50,715 nucleotides of DNA, taken from Gammaproteobacteria bacterium. Lineage in GTDB: Bacteria; Pseudomonadota; Gammaproteobacteria; DSM-19610. Each line of letters starts with the position of its first letter. Positions within the stretch are counted from its first letter, which is position 1. Both the position numbers and the translations under genes were made by a program. The stretch is from contig JAPHQV010000039.1 of the NCBI GenBank assembly GCA_026197075.1, forward strand, positions 1 to 50,715. Reading direction: 5' to 3'. Positions 27,221 through 37,970 of the stretch are shown here, piece by piece. The notes beneath the pieces were generated by a model that worked only from the letters and a program-made list of their open reading frames with translations, made no database searches and was not told where the DNA came from.

Positions 27221-28461
27221 TGGGGCGCTCCCGCCAGCTGATACAGGGTATTGAGCAGGGTATTGGCGCCGCGCTCGATGTCTTCCATGGCCGTCCATTC
27301 CGCGGTGGAATGGCTGCGACCCTCCTGGCTGGGCACGAACACCATGCCGGTGCGGGTCACGTGATTCATGATCTGGGTGTCATGCGCCGCACCGCTGTGC
27401 AGGGTCAGGCTGTCGATGCCCAGCTCCACCGCGGCCCGGTCGATGGTGGCGATGATACCCGGATCACATTTCACCGGTGCGATCTCGCTCAGCACCTCGA
27501 ACTCGAACATCAGCCCGCGGCGTCGCGCGATGCTGGACAGGGTGCGGCGACAGGCCTGGCCCAGGGCCGCGAGCACTTCCGCGTCGGTGTCGCGCACGTC
27601 CAGGGAAAACTGTGCCAGTCCCGGCACCACATTGGCCGCGCCCGGCTTCAGCTCCATGCGGCCGATGGTGGCGACGCTGCGCGGGCTGCCATGCTCATCG
27701 AGGATGCGCGCCAGGGCGGCGGCGAATTCGGCGGCGCCCTGGAAGGCGTCACTGCGCATGTCCATGGGCGTGGTACCGGCGTGGTTGGCCACGCCGATGA
27801 GGCGGATCTCCCACTTGAACAGGCCGGCGATGCCGCTCACCACCCCCACGGAACAGCCCTGGCGGTCCAGCACCGGCCCCTGTTCGATGTGCAGTTCCAC
27901 GAAGGCCGCCAGGCTTTCCGGGCTGCGCCGCGCGTGCAGGGCCTGCATGGCGTCGTAGCCGCAGGCCGCCATGGCCTCCGTCAGGCTGATGCCGTCCAGG
28001 TCGCGGGCGTTATGGATGCGTTCCGGGGTGAGCAGGCCGGCGATGGCCTGGGAGCCGAACAAGCCGCCGAAGCGGCCTTCCTCGTCACTGAAGGCCACTG
28101 CCTCCAGGGCGTGGCGCAGGGGCAGGTCCAATTCCTTGAGGCGGCGCAGGCATTCCAGGGATACCAGTACCCCCAGGGCGCCGTCCAGGTGGCCGGCGCC
28201 GGGCACCGTGTCCAGGTGCGAACCGGTCATGACGCTGGGGCGCCGGCCATCCCAGTGCAAACGGCCGTGGAGGTTGGCGGCACCGTCTTCGTACAGTTCC
28301 AGGCCGGCGTCCGCGATGCGCTGTTTCAGCCAGGCGCGGCCGGCCAGGTCGCCCGGCGAGAAGGCCATGCGGTACAGGCCGCGATCACCGTCACGGCCGA
28401 TCTCCGCCAGGGCCTCGATGTCGGCCTGCAGGCGCGGCAGGTCGATCCGCAGTGGTTTCAT
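27217..28461 (-). CDS. M20-family zinc amidase (N-carbamoyl-amino acid / allantoate hydrolase type)
   Basis: A 414-residue cytosolic dinuclear-metal hydrolase of the hydantoinase/carbamoylase group. Metal and catalytic residues appear as H82 (TGSHLDTV), D93 (HLDGALG), E127-E128 (SDEEGRFGG), H191 (ELHIEQGP) and the final histidine in GRSHSTAEW; the group motif SGAAHD is also present. Such enzymes cleave N-carbamoyl-L-amino acids, allantoate or ureidoglycine analogues, releasing CO2 and ammonia. The substrate cannot be read from sequence. It is coupled by ATGA overlaps to the genes on both sides. The open frame continues upstream through the FN3 gene but is non-coding there. Confidence 0.88.
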   Translation of the reverse strand: MKPLRIDLPRLQADIEALAEIGRDGDRGLYRMAFSPGDLAGRAWLKQRIADAGLELYEDGAANLHGRLHWDGRRPSVMTGSHLDTVPGAGHLDGALGVLVSLECLRRLKELDLPLRHALEAVAFSDEEGRFGGLFGSQAIAGLLTPERIHNARDLDGISLTEAMAACGYDAMQALHARRSPESLAAFVELHIEQGPVLDRQGCSVGVVSGIAGLFKWEIRLIGVANHAGTTPMDMRSDAFQGAAEFAAALARILDEHGSPRSVATIGRMELKPGAANVVPGLAQFSLDVRDTDAEVLAALGQACRRTLSSIARRRGLMFEFEVLSEIAPVKCDPGIIATIDRAAVELGIDSLTLHSGAAHDTQIMNHVTRTGMVFVPSQEGRSHSTAEWTAMEDIERGANTLLNTLYQLAGAPQ

Positions 28462-28940
28462 GCCCCGTCTCCCCGTCGGCGGTTGCCCACCAGGATGGCG
28501 GCCAGGGTGGCGAGAAACACCAGGGCGCCCATGGCGAAGAATAGCAGGGCGCGGGACAGGGGGTGGTGGCGTACCTCGACGCGCAGGGTCTGTGACCAGG
28601 GGCCGGGGCCGTCCTGGTGGAGGGCGCGCAGACGGTAATGGTATTCGCCGTCGGGGCGTCCGGTCAGCATGGTGGCCCGGTCCGCGCCGCGGTAGAGAGT
28701 CACGGGGTCGGAAAAGTCCGCGTGCAGGGATTCCTGCAACTCGTGGTCGGTGGCACCCCCCCCATCCCATTGCAGCTGATAGTAGCCCGCGGTGGCCAAT
28801 GGGGTGTCCGTCTCCAGGCCGGGGGCCGCCAGGGCCACGCCCGGAGAGGCCAGCAACAGAACGCACAAGACCAGGGGATGATGCAGGAGTGGGCGATAGC
28901 ACCCGGACTTCAGGAGCAGGAACAGGCCGTCACGGGCCAT
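28458..28940 (-). CDS. Secreted/anchored protein with one fibronectin-III-like domain
   Basis: A 160-residue protein. An N-terminal signal sequence (HPLVLCVLLLASPGVALAAP, ending near residue 44) is followed by one Fn3-like domain (~45-130, with YYQLQWDGG, LYRGADRATML, GEYHYRLRALHQDGPGPWSQ) and a C-terminal membrane helix (~134-152) ending in RRRGDGA. The Fn3 part would face the periplasm. A TTG start at 28967 would add nine residues; ATG 28940 is chosen but no strong ribosome site is seen. It overlaps the M20 amidase start and is the first gene of the operon. Its role beside cytosolic amidases is unexplained. Confidence 0.7.
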   Translation of the reverse strand: MARDGLFLLLKSGCYRPLLHHPLVLCVLLLASPGVALAAPGLETDTPLATAGYYQLQWDGGGATDHELQESLHADFSDPVTLYRGADRATMLTGRPDGEYHYRLRALHQDGPGPWSQTLRVEVRHHPLSRALLFFAMGALVFLATLAAILVGNRRRGDGA

Positions 28941-28983
28941 CCGGCTTTTGATGTAGGTAAATAGCAAGTAATCGTCCAGTCAG

Positions 28984-29039
28984 ACTCCACTGCTACAGGG
29001 AAACGGGATGGGGGAAACAGGATGACAGTACAGTGGAGT
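28984..29039. other. Spaced 9-base inverted repeat upstream of the ureide operon
   Basis: ACTCCACTG (28984-28992) and CAGTGGAGT (29031-29039) are exact inverted copies separated by 38 bases, in the divergent region between the FN3-first operon and cfa. It could be a pair of regulator half-sites or chance. Confidence 0.3.
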
Positions 29040-29111
29040 ACCGAATCATTGTGCCATTATCGGCGCGGAAATGCACATTTACCCCGAATTTACGCAGTTT
29101 TTGCCGAAAAC

Positions 29112-29139
29112 TTGCGGCTTGTGGGTTGGCGCCTATAGT
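29112..29139 (+). promoter_or_regulatory. Candidate promoter of cfa
   Basis: TTGCGG at 29112-29117, a 16-base spacer and TATAGT at 29134-29139. The transcript would begin just before a 12-bp hairpin in the leader. Confidence 0.45.
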
Positions 29140-29146
29140 TAGTGGA

Positions 29147-29178
29147 ACGGCTTGTCGGGCCGCGGTCCGACAAGCCGT
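29147..29178 (+). promoter_or_regulatory. 12-bp hairpin in the cfa leader
   Basis: ACGGCTTGTCGG (29147-29158) pairs perfectly with 29167-29178 around an eight-base GC loop. No U-run follows, so it is not a standard terminator. It would lie near the 5' end of the cfa mRNA and could protect or regulate it. Confidence 0.5.
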
Positions 29179-29212
29179 CAATTCGCTGTCGTTTATCAAT
29201 GAGGTCACCGCC

Positions 29213-30388
29213 ATGCCCCGCAACGACAAGCTGGCCCTGGGCCGATTGAAGGACACCGAGCGTCGTTCCACGGCACCCCCCGAGTCCCTGCGTCGCCTTG
29301 CGGCGGAGGCGGGCGTTGCCTTCAACGGCAGCGCGCCCTGGGACATCCAGGTATACGATCCGCAAGTCTATAGCCGTATCTTTTCCCATGGTTCCTTAGG
29401 TTTTGGCCAGGCTTACATGGACGGTCTTTGGGATGCGGAATCCCTGGACGAACTGTTCGCCCACCTGCTGCGCCATGACATCGACGCCAAGCTGGTGGGC
29501 CGGGTGCGGCTCCGCCTGCTGGGGGATGTGATGCGTCATCGCCTGTTCAATCTGCAGAAACGCGAGCGCGCCTTCCAGGTGGGTGAGCGCCACTACGACA
29601 TCGGCAATGAGGTGTTCACCGCCATGCTCGATTCCAGCATGAGCTATTCCTGTGGCTACTGGGAACGGGCCGATAACCTGGAACAGGCCCAGCAGGCCAA
29701 GCTGGACATGATCTGCCGCAAGCTGGAACTCAGGCCCGGTGAGCACCTGCTGGATATCGGGTGCGGCTGGGGCGGTCTGGCATACCATGCGGCGGCGCAC
29801 TATGGCGTGGAGGTCACCGGCATCACCGTGTCGAAAGAACAGCAGGAGATGGCCCGCGAGCGTTGTGCCGGACTGCCGGTGCACATCGAGCTGAAGGATT
29901 ACCGCGAACTCGAGGGCCGCTACGACAAGCTGGTTTCGGTGGGCATGTTCGAGCACGTGGGCCCGAGAAACTACCCGGTTTTTTTTGAAACCGCAGCGCG
30001 GCTCATGAAGGACGAGGGGTTGTTTCTGCTGCATACCATCGGCAACTTTCTGACCCGTCCCTGCGTCGATCCCTGGATCGATCGCTACATCTTCCCCAAT
30101 GGCAAGTTGCCCTCGGCGCGGGAGATCGCCACGGCGGTGGAGGGGGGATTTCTCATCGAGGACTGGCACAACTTCGGTGCCGACTACGATCGCACCCTCA
30201 TGGCCTGGTGGCGGAATTTCGATGCCGCCTGGCCGCGCCTCGAGGCCCGCTGCGGGCGGCGCTTCTATCGCATGTGGAAGTATTATCTGCACTGCTGCGC
30301 CGGCTTCTTCCGCTCCGGCCAGGGACAGCTGTGGCAACTGGTGCTGAGCCGGCGCGGCCGCCAGGCAGTGTATCGCTCGGTGCGTTGA
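29213..30388 (+). CDS. cfa: Cyclopropane-fatty-acyl-phospholipid synthase
   Basis: Transfers a methylene group from SAM to unsaturated acyl chains of membrane phospholipids, typically on entry to stationary phase or under stress. The 391 residues fit the family (E. coli 382). LLDIGCGWGGLAYHAA is the SAM motif, QVGERHYDIGNEVF the conserved entry, MSYSCGYW the active-site region, and SVGMFEHVGPRNY carries the bicarbonate-site glutamate region. ATG 29213 follows GAGG. The leader contains a strong hairpin, and the gene ends before a GTAGGAG-type palindrome. It is divergent from the ureide operon. Confidence 0.95.
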   Translation: MPRNDKLALGRLKDTERRSTAPPESLRRLAAEAGVAFNGSAPWDIQVYDPQVYSRIFSHGSLGFGQAYMDGLWDAESLDELFAHLLRHDIDAKLVGRVRLRLLGDVMRHRLFNLQKRERAFQVGERHYDIGNEVFTAMLDSSMSYSCGYWERADNLEQAQQAKLDMICRKLELRPGEHLLDIGCGWGGLAYHAAAHYGVEVTGITVSKEQQEMARERCAGLPVHIELKDYRELEGRYDKLVSVGMFEHVGPRNYPVFFETAARLMKDEGLFLLHTIGNFLTRPCVDPWIDRYIFPNGKLPSAREIATAVEGGFLIEDWHNFGADYDRTLMAWWRNFDAAWPRLEARCGRRFYRMWKYYLHCCAGFFRSGQGQLWQLVLSRRGRQAVYRSVR

Positions 30389-30417
30389 GCCCCTGTTGCG
30401 CGACGGGGCATGATGGC

Positions 30418-30494
30418 CCCTGCAGGAGCGGCCTCTGGCCGCGAACCGACCGCCGTGGTTCAACCCTTCGCGGCCAGAGGCCGCTCCTACAGGG
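30418..30494. repeat. GTAGGAGCGGCC-type inverted repeat after cfa
   Basis: 28-base arms (30418-30445 and 30467-30494) with one mismatch, both of the CCTCTGGCCGCGAA sub-variant. Confidence 0.88.
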
Positions 30495-30557
30495 CGAGCG
30501 CCCGACCGACCGACGGTGCTTTACCAGCCGGCCGTTTCCCCGCAGAATCCCGCCACC

Positions 30558-31193
30558 ATGACCGGCTGCCTGCCCACCCCGCCCCCCGACGATCCCTGCG
30601 ACCGTATCGCCACCGATCTGGCCGACCCCGGCTGGTCCGTGTGCACGGATTTCCTGGCCCCGGACCAGGTGGCCGTCCTGGCCGCGGAACTGGATGGGTG
30701 CCGCGCGGCGGGGCGCTTCCGGCCGGCGGGCATTGGCACCGGCATGGCGCTGCAGCTGCGCCCGGACATCCGCAATGACCAGGTGCACTGGCTGGGCGAG
30801 GCGCCCGGGAGCGCGGCCCAACGTGCTTATTTCGCCACCCTGGAATCCCTGCGTCTGGCCATCAACCGGCACCTGTACCTTGGGCTGTTCCGCTTCGAGG
30901 GGCACATGGCCCTGTATCCCCCCGGCAGCTTCTACCGCAAGCACCTGGACCAGTTCCGCGGTGCGACCCACCGCAAGGTGTCGGTCATCCTCTACCTGAA
31001 CCCCGCATGGGGACCGGACGATGGCGGTGCCTTGCGCCTGTACCTGGCGGCGACCGGGGAAGGCGAGTACCGCGATATCGCCCCGCAGGGCGGAACCCTG
31101 GTCTGTTTTCTCAGCGACCGCTTCCATCATGAGGTGTTGCCCACCCGTCGGGAGCGGCGCAGCCTGACAGGCTGGTTCCGGGTGCGGGATTGA
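30558..31193 (+). CDS. 2-oxoglutarate/Fe(II)-dependent oxygenase
   Basis: A 211-residue protein with the prolyl-4-hydroxylase-like fold. The iron ligands appear as H and D in FYRKHLDQF and the second H in DRFHHEVLP; the 2OG-binding arginine is probably in RRSLTGWFRV. MALYPPGSFYRKHLD and VSVILYLNPAWGPDDGGALRLY are typical of the bacterial SM-20-like group. Substrate unknown. ATG 30558 is preferred to an in-frame upstream codon at 30516 that borders the repeat. The gene is flanked by palindromes and probably monocistronic. Confidence 0.88.
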   Translation: MTGCLPTPPPDDPCDRIATDLADPGWSVCTDFLAPDQVAVLAAELDGCRAAGRFRPAGIGTGMALQLRPDIRNDQVHWLGEAPGSAAQRAYFATLESLRLAINRHLYLGLFRFEGHMALYPPGSFYRKHLDQFRGATHRKVSVILYLNPAWGPDDGGALRLYLAATGEGEYRDIAPQGGTLVCFLSDRFHHEVLPTRRERRSLTGWFRVRD

Positions 31194-31194
31194 G

Positions 31195-31220
31195 AGGGGA
31201 CAGACTTCAGTCTGTCCCCT
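31195..31220. repeat. GGGGACAGACT perfect palindrome
   Basis: AGGGGACAGACT and AGTCTGTCCCCT (31209-31220) are complementary over 12 bases with only two bases between. Begins right after the oxygenase stop and probably terminates its transcript. Confidence 0.8.
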
Positions 31221-31297
31221 GACTCCCGACCTGCCAATTTGGCCACCCATGATCCCTTGGGTATGATGCCCACTCTGAATTCACAGCGGAGCGCCCC

Positions 31298-32821
31298 GTG
31301 TCCGATCGCCTGCGCGTCACCTGGTACGGCATCACCATCTTCATCAGTTCGGCCTTTCTATTGGTACTGGAGATCGTGGCGGGTCGCCTGATCGCGCCCT
31401 ACGTGGGGGTTTCCCTTTACACCTGGACGTCCATCATCGGCGTCATCCTCGCCGGCCTGTCGCTGGGCAACTGGCTGGGCGGGGTCTGGGCGGACCGTGG
31501 CGCCGGCGAGGTGGCGGCGGGGGTGACCCTGGCCCTGGGCGGGCTGTTCAGCCTGGGGATCCTGCTGTTGCTGACCCTGGTGGCGCCGCTCATCGAGGCG
31601 CGCGAGATGACCCTGCTGGGGGCGAGCTTCTTCTATGTCCTGGCGCTGTTCTTCATTCCCGGCGTGCTGCTCGGGGTGGTCACGCCCCTGCTCACCACCC
31701 TGGCACTGGCGCTGGATCGGCGCACCGGCCATATCGTCGGGCGCATGCATGCCCTGGCGGCCCTGGGCAGTATCCTGGGCACCTTCATCACGGGCTACTG
31801 GCTGATCCAGTTCTACGGTACCCGTGCCGTCATCATCGGCACCGCCGTGGGCCTGTTCCTGCTGGCCGCCCCCTTCCTGCGCCGGGCCTCGCGCCTGACA
31901 CCGCTGGCCATCCTGGTGGCGGCCCTGGCTCTCGTGGGGCTTACCTACGCACGCCAGGGATTTTCCAATCCCTGTGACCGGGAGAGCAATTACTTCTGCA
32001 TCCGCGTGGTGGACGATACGGGTACCCATCCCTTCGGCGGCACGCGCAGCCTGGTGCTCGATCACCTGGTGCACGGCACCAACCACATATCGGATCCGGG
32101 CCTGCTGCTGGCACCCTATGTGCAGCTGATGGATGAACTGGCCCTGCAGTACTTCGGGCCACAGCGGAGCGAGTCGCTGCGTTGGTTTTTCGCCGGCGGC
32201 GGCGCGTACACCCTGCCGCGTTCGGTGCGCATGCGCACCCCCGAGGCGGATGTGACGGTGGCCGAACTGGATCCCCTGGTGACCCGTGTCGGGGAAGCCG
32301 AGCTGTTCCTGGATACCGAGGGCATGCGGGTGATCCACGAGGATGCCCGCATCGCTCTGCAGCGCCTGGAGGGAGAACAGTACGATGTCATCGTCGCCGA
32401 TGCCTTCCACGATATCTCCATTCCCTACCACCTGGTGACGCGTGAATACGTGCGCCTGGTCCGGGAGCGCCTGGTCCCCGACGGCCTCTACCTGCTGAAT
32501 GTGCTGGACGGCTTTCCCGACCCGCGCCTGGTCAAGAGCATGATGAAGGCCTTGGAGACGGAGTTTTCCCGCGTGGATGCCTGGATGGACGAGGTGCCCT
32601 CCGAGCCCGGGCGCATGACCTTCGTGATCTCGGCCAGCAACGGACCGGAACTGCCCGAGGTGGTGTATGCGCGCCGCGGCCTGGAGCGCCAGTGGCTGCG
32701 GGTCACCGAGCCCATGCAACGGACGGGAACACCCATGGCGGAGCTGCCGCTGTTGACCGATGACTTTGTGCCGGTGGAGCGCTTGGTGTCGGGGTTCTTC
32801 TTCAGCGAGTTGGGACGCTGA
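31298..32821 (+). CDS. Membrane protein fused to a spermidine-synthase-like domain
   Basis: A 507-residue fusion. Residues ~10-215 carry about seven membrane helices (ITIFISSAFLLVLEIVAGRL at the start, SLGNWLGGVWADR after helix 2). Residues ~235-500 form a Rossmann domain of the spermidine synthase type, with FFAGGGAYTLPRS, VTVAELDPLV and VIVADAFHDISIPYHLVT. The canonical aminopropyl site GGGDG reads GGGAY, and the D/P-rich motif of SpeE is DAFHDISIP, so true aminopropyl transfer is uncertain. The start is GTG 31298 with GGAG upstream. It converges with speD, whose product is the aminopropyl donor. Confidence 0.85.
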   Translation: MSDRLRVTWYGITIFISSAFLLVLEIVAGRLIAPYVGVSLYTWTSIIGVILAGLSLGNWLGGVWADRGAGEVAAGVTLALGGLFSLGILLLLTLVAPLIEAREMTLLGASFFYVLALFFIPGVLLGVVTPLLTTLALALDRRTGHIVGRMHALAALGSILGTFITGYWLIQFYGTRAVIIGTAVGLFLLAAPFLRRASRLTPLAILVAALALVGLTYARQGFSNPCDRESNYFCIRVVDDTGTHPFGGTRSLVLDHLVHGTNHISDPGLLLAPYVQLMDELALQYFGPQRSESLRWFFAGGGAYTLPRSVRMRTPEADVTVAELDPLVTRVGEAELFLDTEGMRVIHEDARIALQRLEGEQYDVIVADAFHDISIPYHLVTREYVRLVRERLVPDGLYLLNVLDGFPDPRLVKSMMKALETEFSRVDAWMDEVPSEPGRMTFVISASNGPELPEVVYARRGLERQWLRVTEPMQRTGTPMAELPLLTDDFVPVERLVSGFFFSELGR

Positions 32822-32845
32822 GACAGGTTATCGGCGGCGGTTCTG

Positions 32846-32953
32846 CCGTCTGCCCGGCTGCATGACCCGGAACCGTCGGCCGCAGGGATGCGGCCGTCGA
32901 GCGTACATGGAAGTATTCACAGCGTGTTCCGGGTCATGCAGCCGGGCAGACGG
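32846..32953. repeat. Long nested inverted repeat (28-base perfect arms)
   Basis: Arms 32846-32873 and 32926-32953 are perfect inverted copies. Between them lie CGGCCGCAGGGATGCGGCCG and the block GTCGAGCGTACATGGAAG, then TATTCACAGCG. A second, larger copy with the same inner block lies at 47740-47942. Located between the convergent spermidine-synthase-like and speD genes. Confidence 0.88.
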
Positions 32954-32981
32954 TCACCTCCAGGGGTTTCCGGCCGGTTAC

Positions 32982-33806
32982 CTACTCCGGCATCTTGGTG
33001 AGGTTCTGGGCGTAGAAGATCTCCAGCATCTCACGCTTCAGACGTCGCTTGATCTGTTTCTTTTCCGCCGGTTTCAGGTCCTTCTCCTCGGTCCCGAACA
33101 GATAGTTGTCCAGGTCGAGTTCCTTCAGCATCATCTTGGTGTGAAAGATGTTCTCCTGGTACACGTTGACGTCGATCATTTCGTAATGACGGCGCGTGTC
33201 TCGAGCGATGAAATTCTGGATGGAATTGATCTTGTGGTCGATGTAGTGCTTCTTGCCCTTCACGTCGCGGGTGAAGCCGCGCACCCGGTAGTCCATGATG
33301 ACGATGTCCGAGTCGAAGCTGTGGATCAGGTAGTTGAGTGCCTTCAGCGGTGAGATGCGGCCGCAGGTGGACACGTCGATATCGGCGCGGAAGCTGCTGA
33401 TGCCGTTGTCCGGGTGGCTCTCCGGGTAGGTGTGCACGGTGATGTGGCTCTTGTCCAGGTGGGCGACCACATCCTCGGGCAGGGGGCCCGGCGCCTCGTC
33501 GTTGTAGGCCAGTTCCTGCTGGTCATGGGTCAGCACCGGCTCTTCGGAGATCAGCATGGTGACGCTGGCGCCCTGGGGGTCGTAGTCCTGGTGGGCGATG
33601 TTGAGGATATTGGCGCCGATGATGTCGGTCACCTCGGTGAGGATGCTGGTGAGTCGCTCGGCGTTGTATTCCTCGTCGATGTACTCGATGTACTCCTCGC
33701 GCTGCCGGGGCGTCTTGGCATAACAGATGTCGTAGATATTGAAACTCAGGGTCTTGGTAAGGTTATTGAACCCGTGCAGTCTCAATTTCCGGTTCATGCT
33801 TTTCAT
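32982..33806 (-). CDS. speD: S-adenosylmethionine decarboxylase proenzyme
   Basis: Makes decarboxylated SAM, the aminopropyl donor for spermidine. The 274 residues closely follow E. coli SpeD (264): [19 protein letters not shown] at the start, [11 protein letters not shown]-like segment, and [20 protein letters not shown] with the self-cleaving K-S bond that yields the pyruvoyl group; [10 protein letters not shown] and [13 protein letters not shown] follow. The ATG at 33806 has AGGG about ten bases upstream; 33797 is an alternative. No speE of the usual type is adjacent; the convergent gene encodes a variant spermidine-synthase domain. Confidence 0.96.
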   Translation of the reverse strand: MKSMNRKLRLHGFNNLTKTLSFNIYDICYAKTPRQREEYIEYIDEEYNAERLTSILTEVTDIIGANILNIAHQDYDPQGASVTMLISEEPVLTHDQQELAYNDEAPGPLPEDVVAHLDKSHITVHTYPESHPDNGISSFRADIDVSTCGRISPLKALNYLIHSFDSDIVIMDYRVRGFTRDVKGKKHYIDHKINSIQNFIARDTRRHYEMIDVNVYQENIFHTKMMLKELDLDNYLFGTEEKDLKPAEKKQIKRRLKREMLEIFYAQNLTKMPE

Positions 33807-33936
33807 CAATACGACACCCTCGGCCAGCGAATGGAACAGTCGGCGGGCCCGCCATCCGGGCCAAGGGGGCCTATTATCCACATTTTTCTTTCTGGCGCCC
33901 GCGCCCATTGCCGCCCGGTTCGGCCCCGGTACGCAC

Positions 33937-34002
33937 GCAGGAGCGGCCTCCGGCCGCGAACCGGCCTGCCACCAACTCTTCGCGGCCAGAGGCCGCTCCT
34001 AC
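33937..34002. repeat. GTAGGAGCGGCC-type inverted repeat upstream of tex
   Basis: 24-base arms (33937-33960 and 33979-34002) with two mismatches, in the divergent gap between speD and tex. Confidence 0.85.
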
Positions 34003-34081
34003 AGGGGTCCGGTAAATGCCCTGTGGCATTGGTATACTGCGACCCGCACCGGATGCCCGGATTTTGAAGTTGGAGTAGTGC

Positions 34082-36403
<2,322 letters not shown>

Positions 36404-36409
<6 letters not shown>

Positions 36410-36472
36410 GAGCGGGCTCTGCCCGCGAACCGGTTTGCCACGCCCGTTCGCGGGCAGAGCCCGCTCCTACGG
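36404..36472. repeat. Perfect GTAGGAGCGGGC-type palindrome carrying the tex stop
   Basis: 27-base arms (36404-36430 and 36446-36472) pair without mismatch. TAG at 36407-36409 ends tex. The inner variant is GGCTCTGCCCGCG rather than GCCTCTGGCCGCG. Confidence 0.9.
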
Positions 36473-36518
36473 AAGTTAGTCGGGCTGTATTCTGGCCACG
36501 CATTCATTGGGAGACGAC

Positions 36519-37961
36519 ATGGGAAACCGCCAGCGCATCGGCCTGATACTCGGTCCCCTGCTGTTCCTGCTCATGCTCCTGTTGCCACAGCCGGAGGGCA
36601 TGGACCCGGCGGCGCAGGCGGTGGCGGCGGTGGCCCTGCTGATGACGGTGTGGTGGATCACCGAGGCCATCCCCATCCCCATCACGGCCCTGTTGCCCCT
36701 GGGACTGTTCCCCGCCCTTGATGCCGTGCCGGCGCCAACGGTGTCCAGCGCCTATGCCAACCACCTGATCTTTCTGTTCCTGGGTGGCTTTCTCATCGCC
36801 ATCGCCATGGAGCGCTGGGAACTGCACCGGCGTATCGCCCTGCACATCGTGCGCCTGGTGGGTGGCAGCGCCAACGGCATCCTGCTCGGCTTCATGCTGG
36901 CCACCGCCTTCCTGTCCATGTGGATCAGCAACACTGCCACGGTCATGATGATGCTGCCCATTGCCCTGGCGGTGGCGCGCCAGGCCGAGACCAGCATGGG
37001 CCATACGGATGACACGCCCTTTCCCTTCGGTATCGCGCTGATGCTCGGCATTGCCTATGCCGGCTCCATCGGCGGTATCGCCACCCTCATCGGCACGCCC
37101 CCCAATGCCATCCTGGCCGGGGTCTATGAACAGAATTACGGTGCGACCATTCTGTTCGTGGACTGGATGCTGTTCGCCCTGCCGTTATCGGTGCTCATGC
37201 TCGGCATGGTCTGGCTGTACCTGTCGCGCCGGGTGTACGGCGGGCGGCAGGGCGATCTGTCCGGTAGCCGCGAGCTGGTGGCGCGGCAACTGACAGACCT
37301 GGGACCGATGACGGCAGAGGAAAAAAAGGTGTTGGTGGTGTTCGTGCTGGTGGCCCTGGCCTGGATCAGTCACGGTTTCATCGACCTGCCGGCCCTGGAC
37401 CTGGTGACCGATTCCACCATCGCCATCCTGGGCGGCATCGCCCTGTTCCTGATCCCGGCACAACGCGGCTCGGGCCGTTTCCTGCTCGACTGGTCGACGG
37501 CGGTGAAACTGCCCTGGGATATCATCCTGTTGTTCGGCGGCGGCTTCGCCCTCGCCGCCGGCTTCCAGCACACGGGCCTCACCGCCTGGATGGGCGAGCA
37601 GCTGACGCTGCTGACGGGTGTGCATATGCTGTTCATGGTGCTGGCGGTGACGGCCCTGGTGGTATTCCTCACCGAGGTCACCTCCAACACGGCGACGGCC
37701 TCGCTGATGCTGCCCATCATGGGCGCCCTGGCCGCGGCCGCCCAGATGCATCCCCTGAGCCTGATGGCACCGGCGGCCCTGGCCGCCTCCTGCGCCTTCA
37801 TGCTGCCGGTGGCCACGCCACCCAACGCCATCGTCTACAGTAGCCGCTACGTGCCCATCCTCACCATGGCGAAGACCGGCTTCTGGGTGAACCTGTTCGC
37901 CATCGGCTTCCTGACGATGTTCGTGATGGTGTGGATGCCGGGAGTGCTGCTTGGGGATTGA
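36519..37961 (+). CDS. DASS (SLC13) family sodium/carboxylate or sulfate symporter
   Basis: An inner-membrane transporter of 480 residues with about eleven to twelve helices. The two inverted-repeat SNT motifs that bind Na+ and substrate are intact: WISNTATVMMMLPI (first half) and EVTSNTATASLMLPI (second half). GTPPNAILAG and ATPPNAIVYSSRYVPI are the accompanying loops. The family moves dicarboxylates, citrate or sulfate; this copy cannot be assigned more closely. ATG 36519 has GGGAG upstream; a TTG 12 bases earlier is less likely. Monocistronic by appearance. Confidence 0.92.
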   Translation: MGNRQRIGLILGPLLFLLMLLLPQPEGMDPAAQAVAAVALLMTVWWITEAIPIPITALLPLGLFPALDAVPAPTVSSAYANHLIFLFLGGFLIAIAMERWELHRRIALHIVRLVGGSANGILLGFMLATAFLSMWISNTATVMMMLPIALAVARQAETSMGHTDDTPFPFGIALMLGIAYAGSIGGIATLIGTPPNAILAGVYEQNYGATILFVDWMLFALPLSVLMLGMVWLYLSRRVYGGRQGDLSGSRELVARQLTDLGPMTAEEKKVLVVFVLVALAWISHGFIDLPALDLVTDSTIAILGGIALFLIPAQRGSGRFLLDWSTAVKLPWDIILLFGGGFALAAGFQHTGLTAWMGEQLTLLTGVHMLFMVLAVTALVVFLTEVTSNTATASLMLPIMGALAAAAQMHPLSLMAPAALAASCAFMLPVATPPNAIVYSSRYVPILTMAKTGFWVNLFAIGFLTMFVMVWMPGVLLGD

Positions 37962-37970
37962 AAAGGCGTA

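Noticed and set aside
27220-28638. 472-codon plus-strand open frame
   Set aside because: Antisense to the M20 amidase gene, same shadow composition.
23894-28940. Osmolyte N-acetylglutaminylglutamine amide synthesis with asnB
   Set aside because: That system needs an ATP-grasp/acetyltransferase fusion, which is absent; the amidases here point to breakdown.
31298-32821. Call as a regular spermidine synthase SpeE
   Set aside because: Membrane fusion and the altered GGGAY site argue against a confident assignment.
32846-32953. CRISPR or attachment-site interpretation of the long inverted repeat
   Set aside because: Only inverted arms, no spaced direct repeats, no cas genes or integrase; the second copy is also intergenic.
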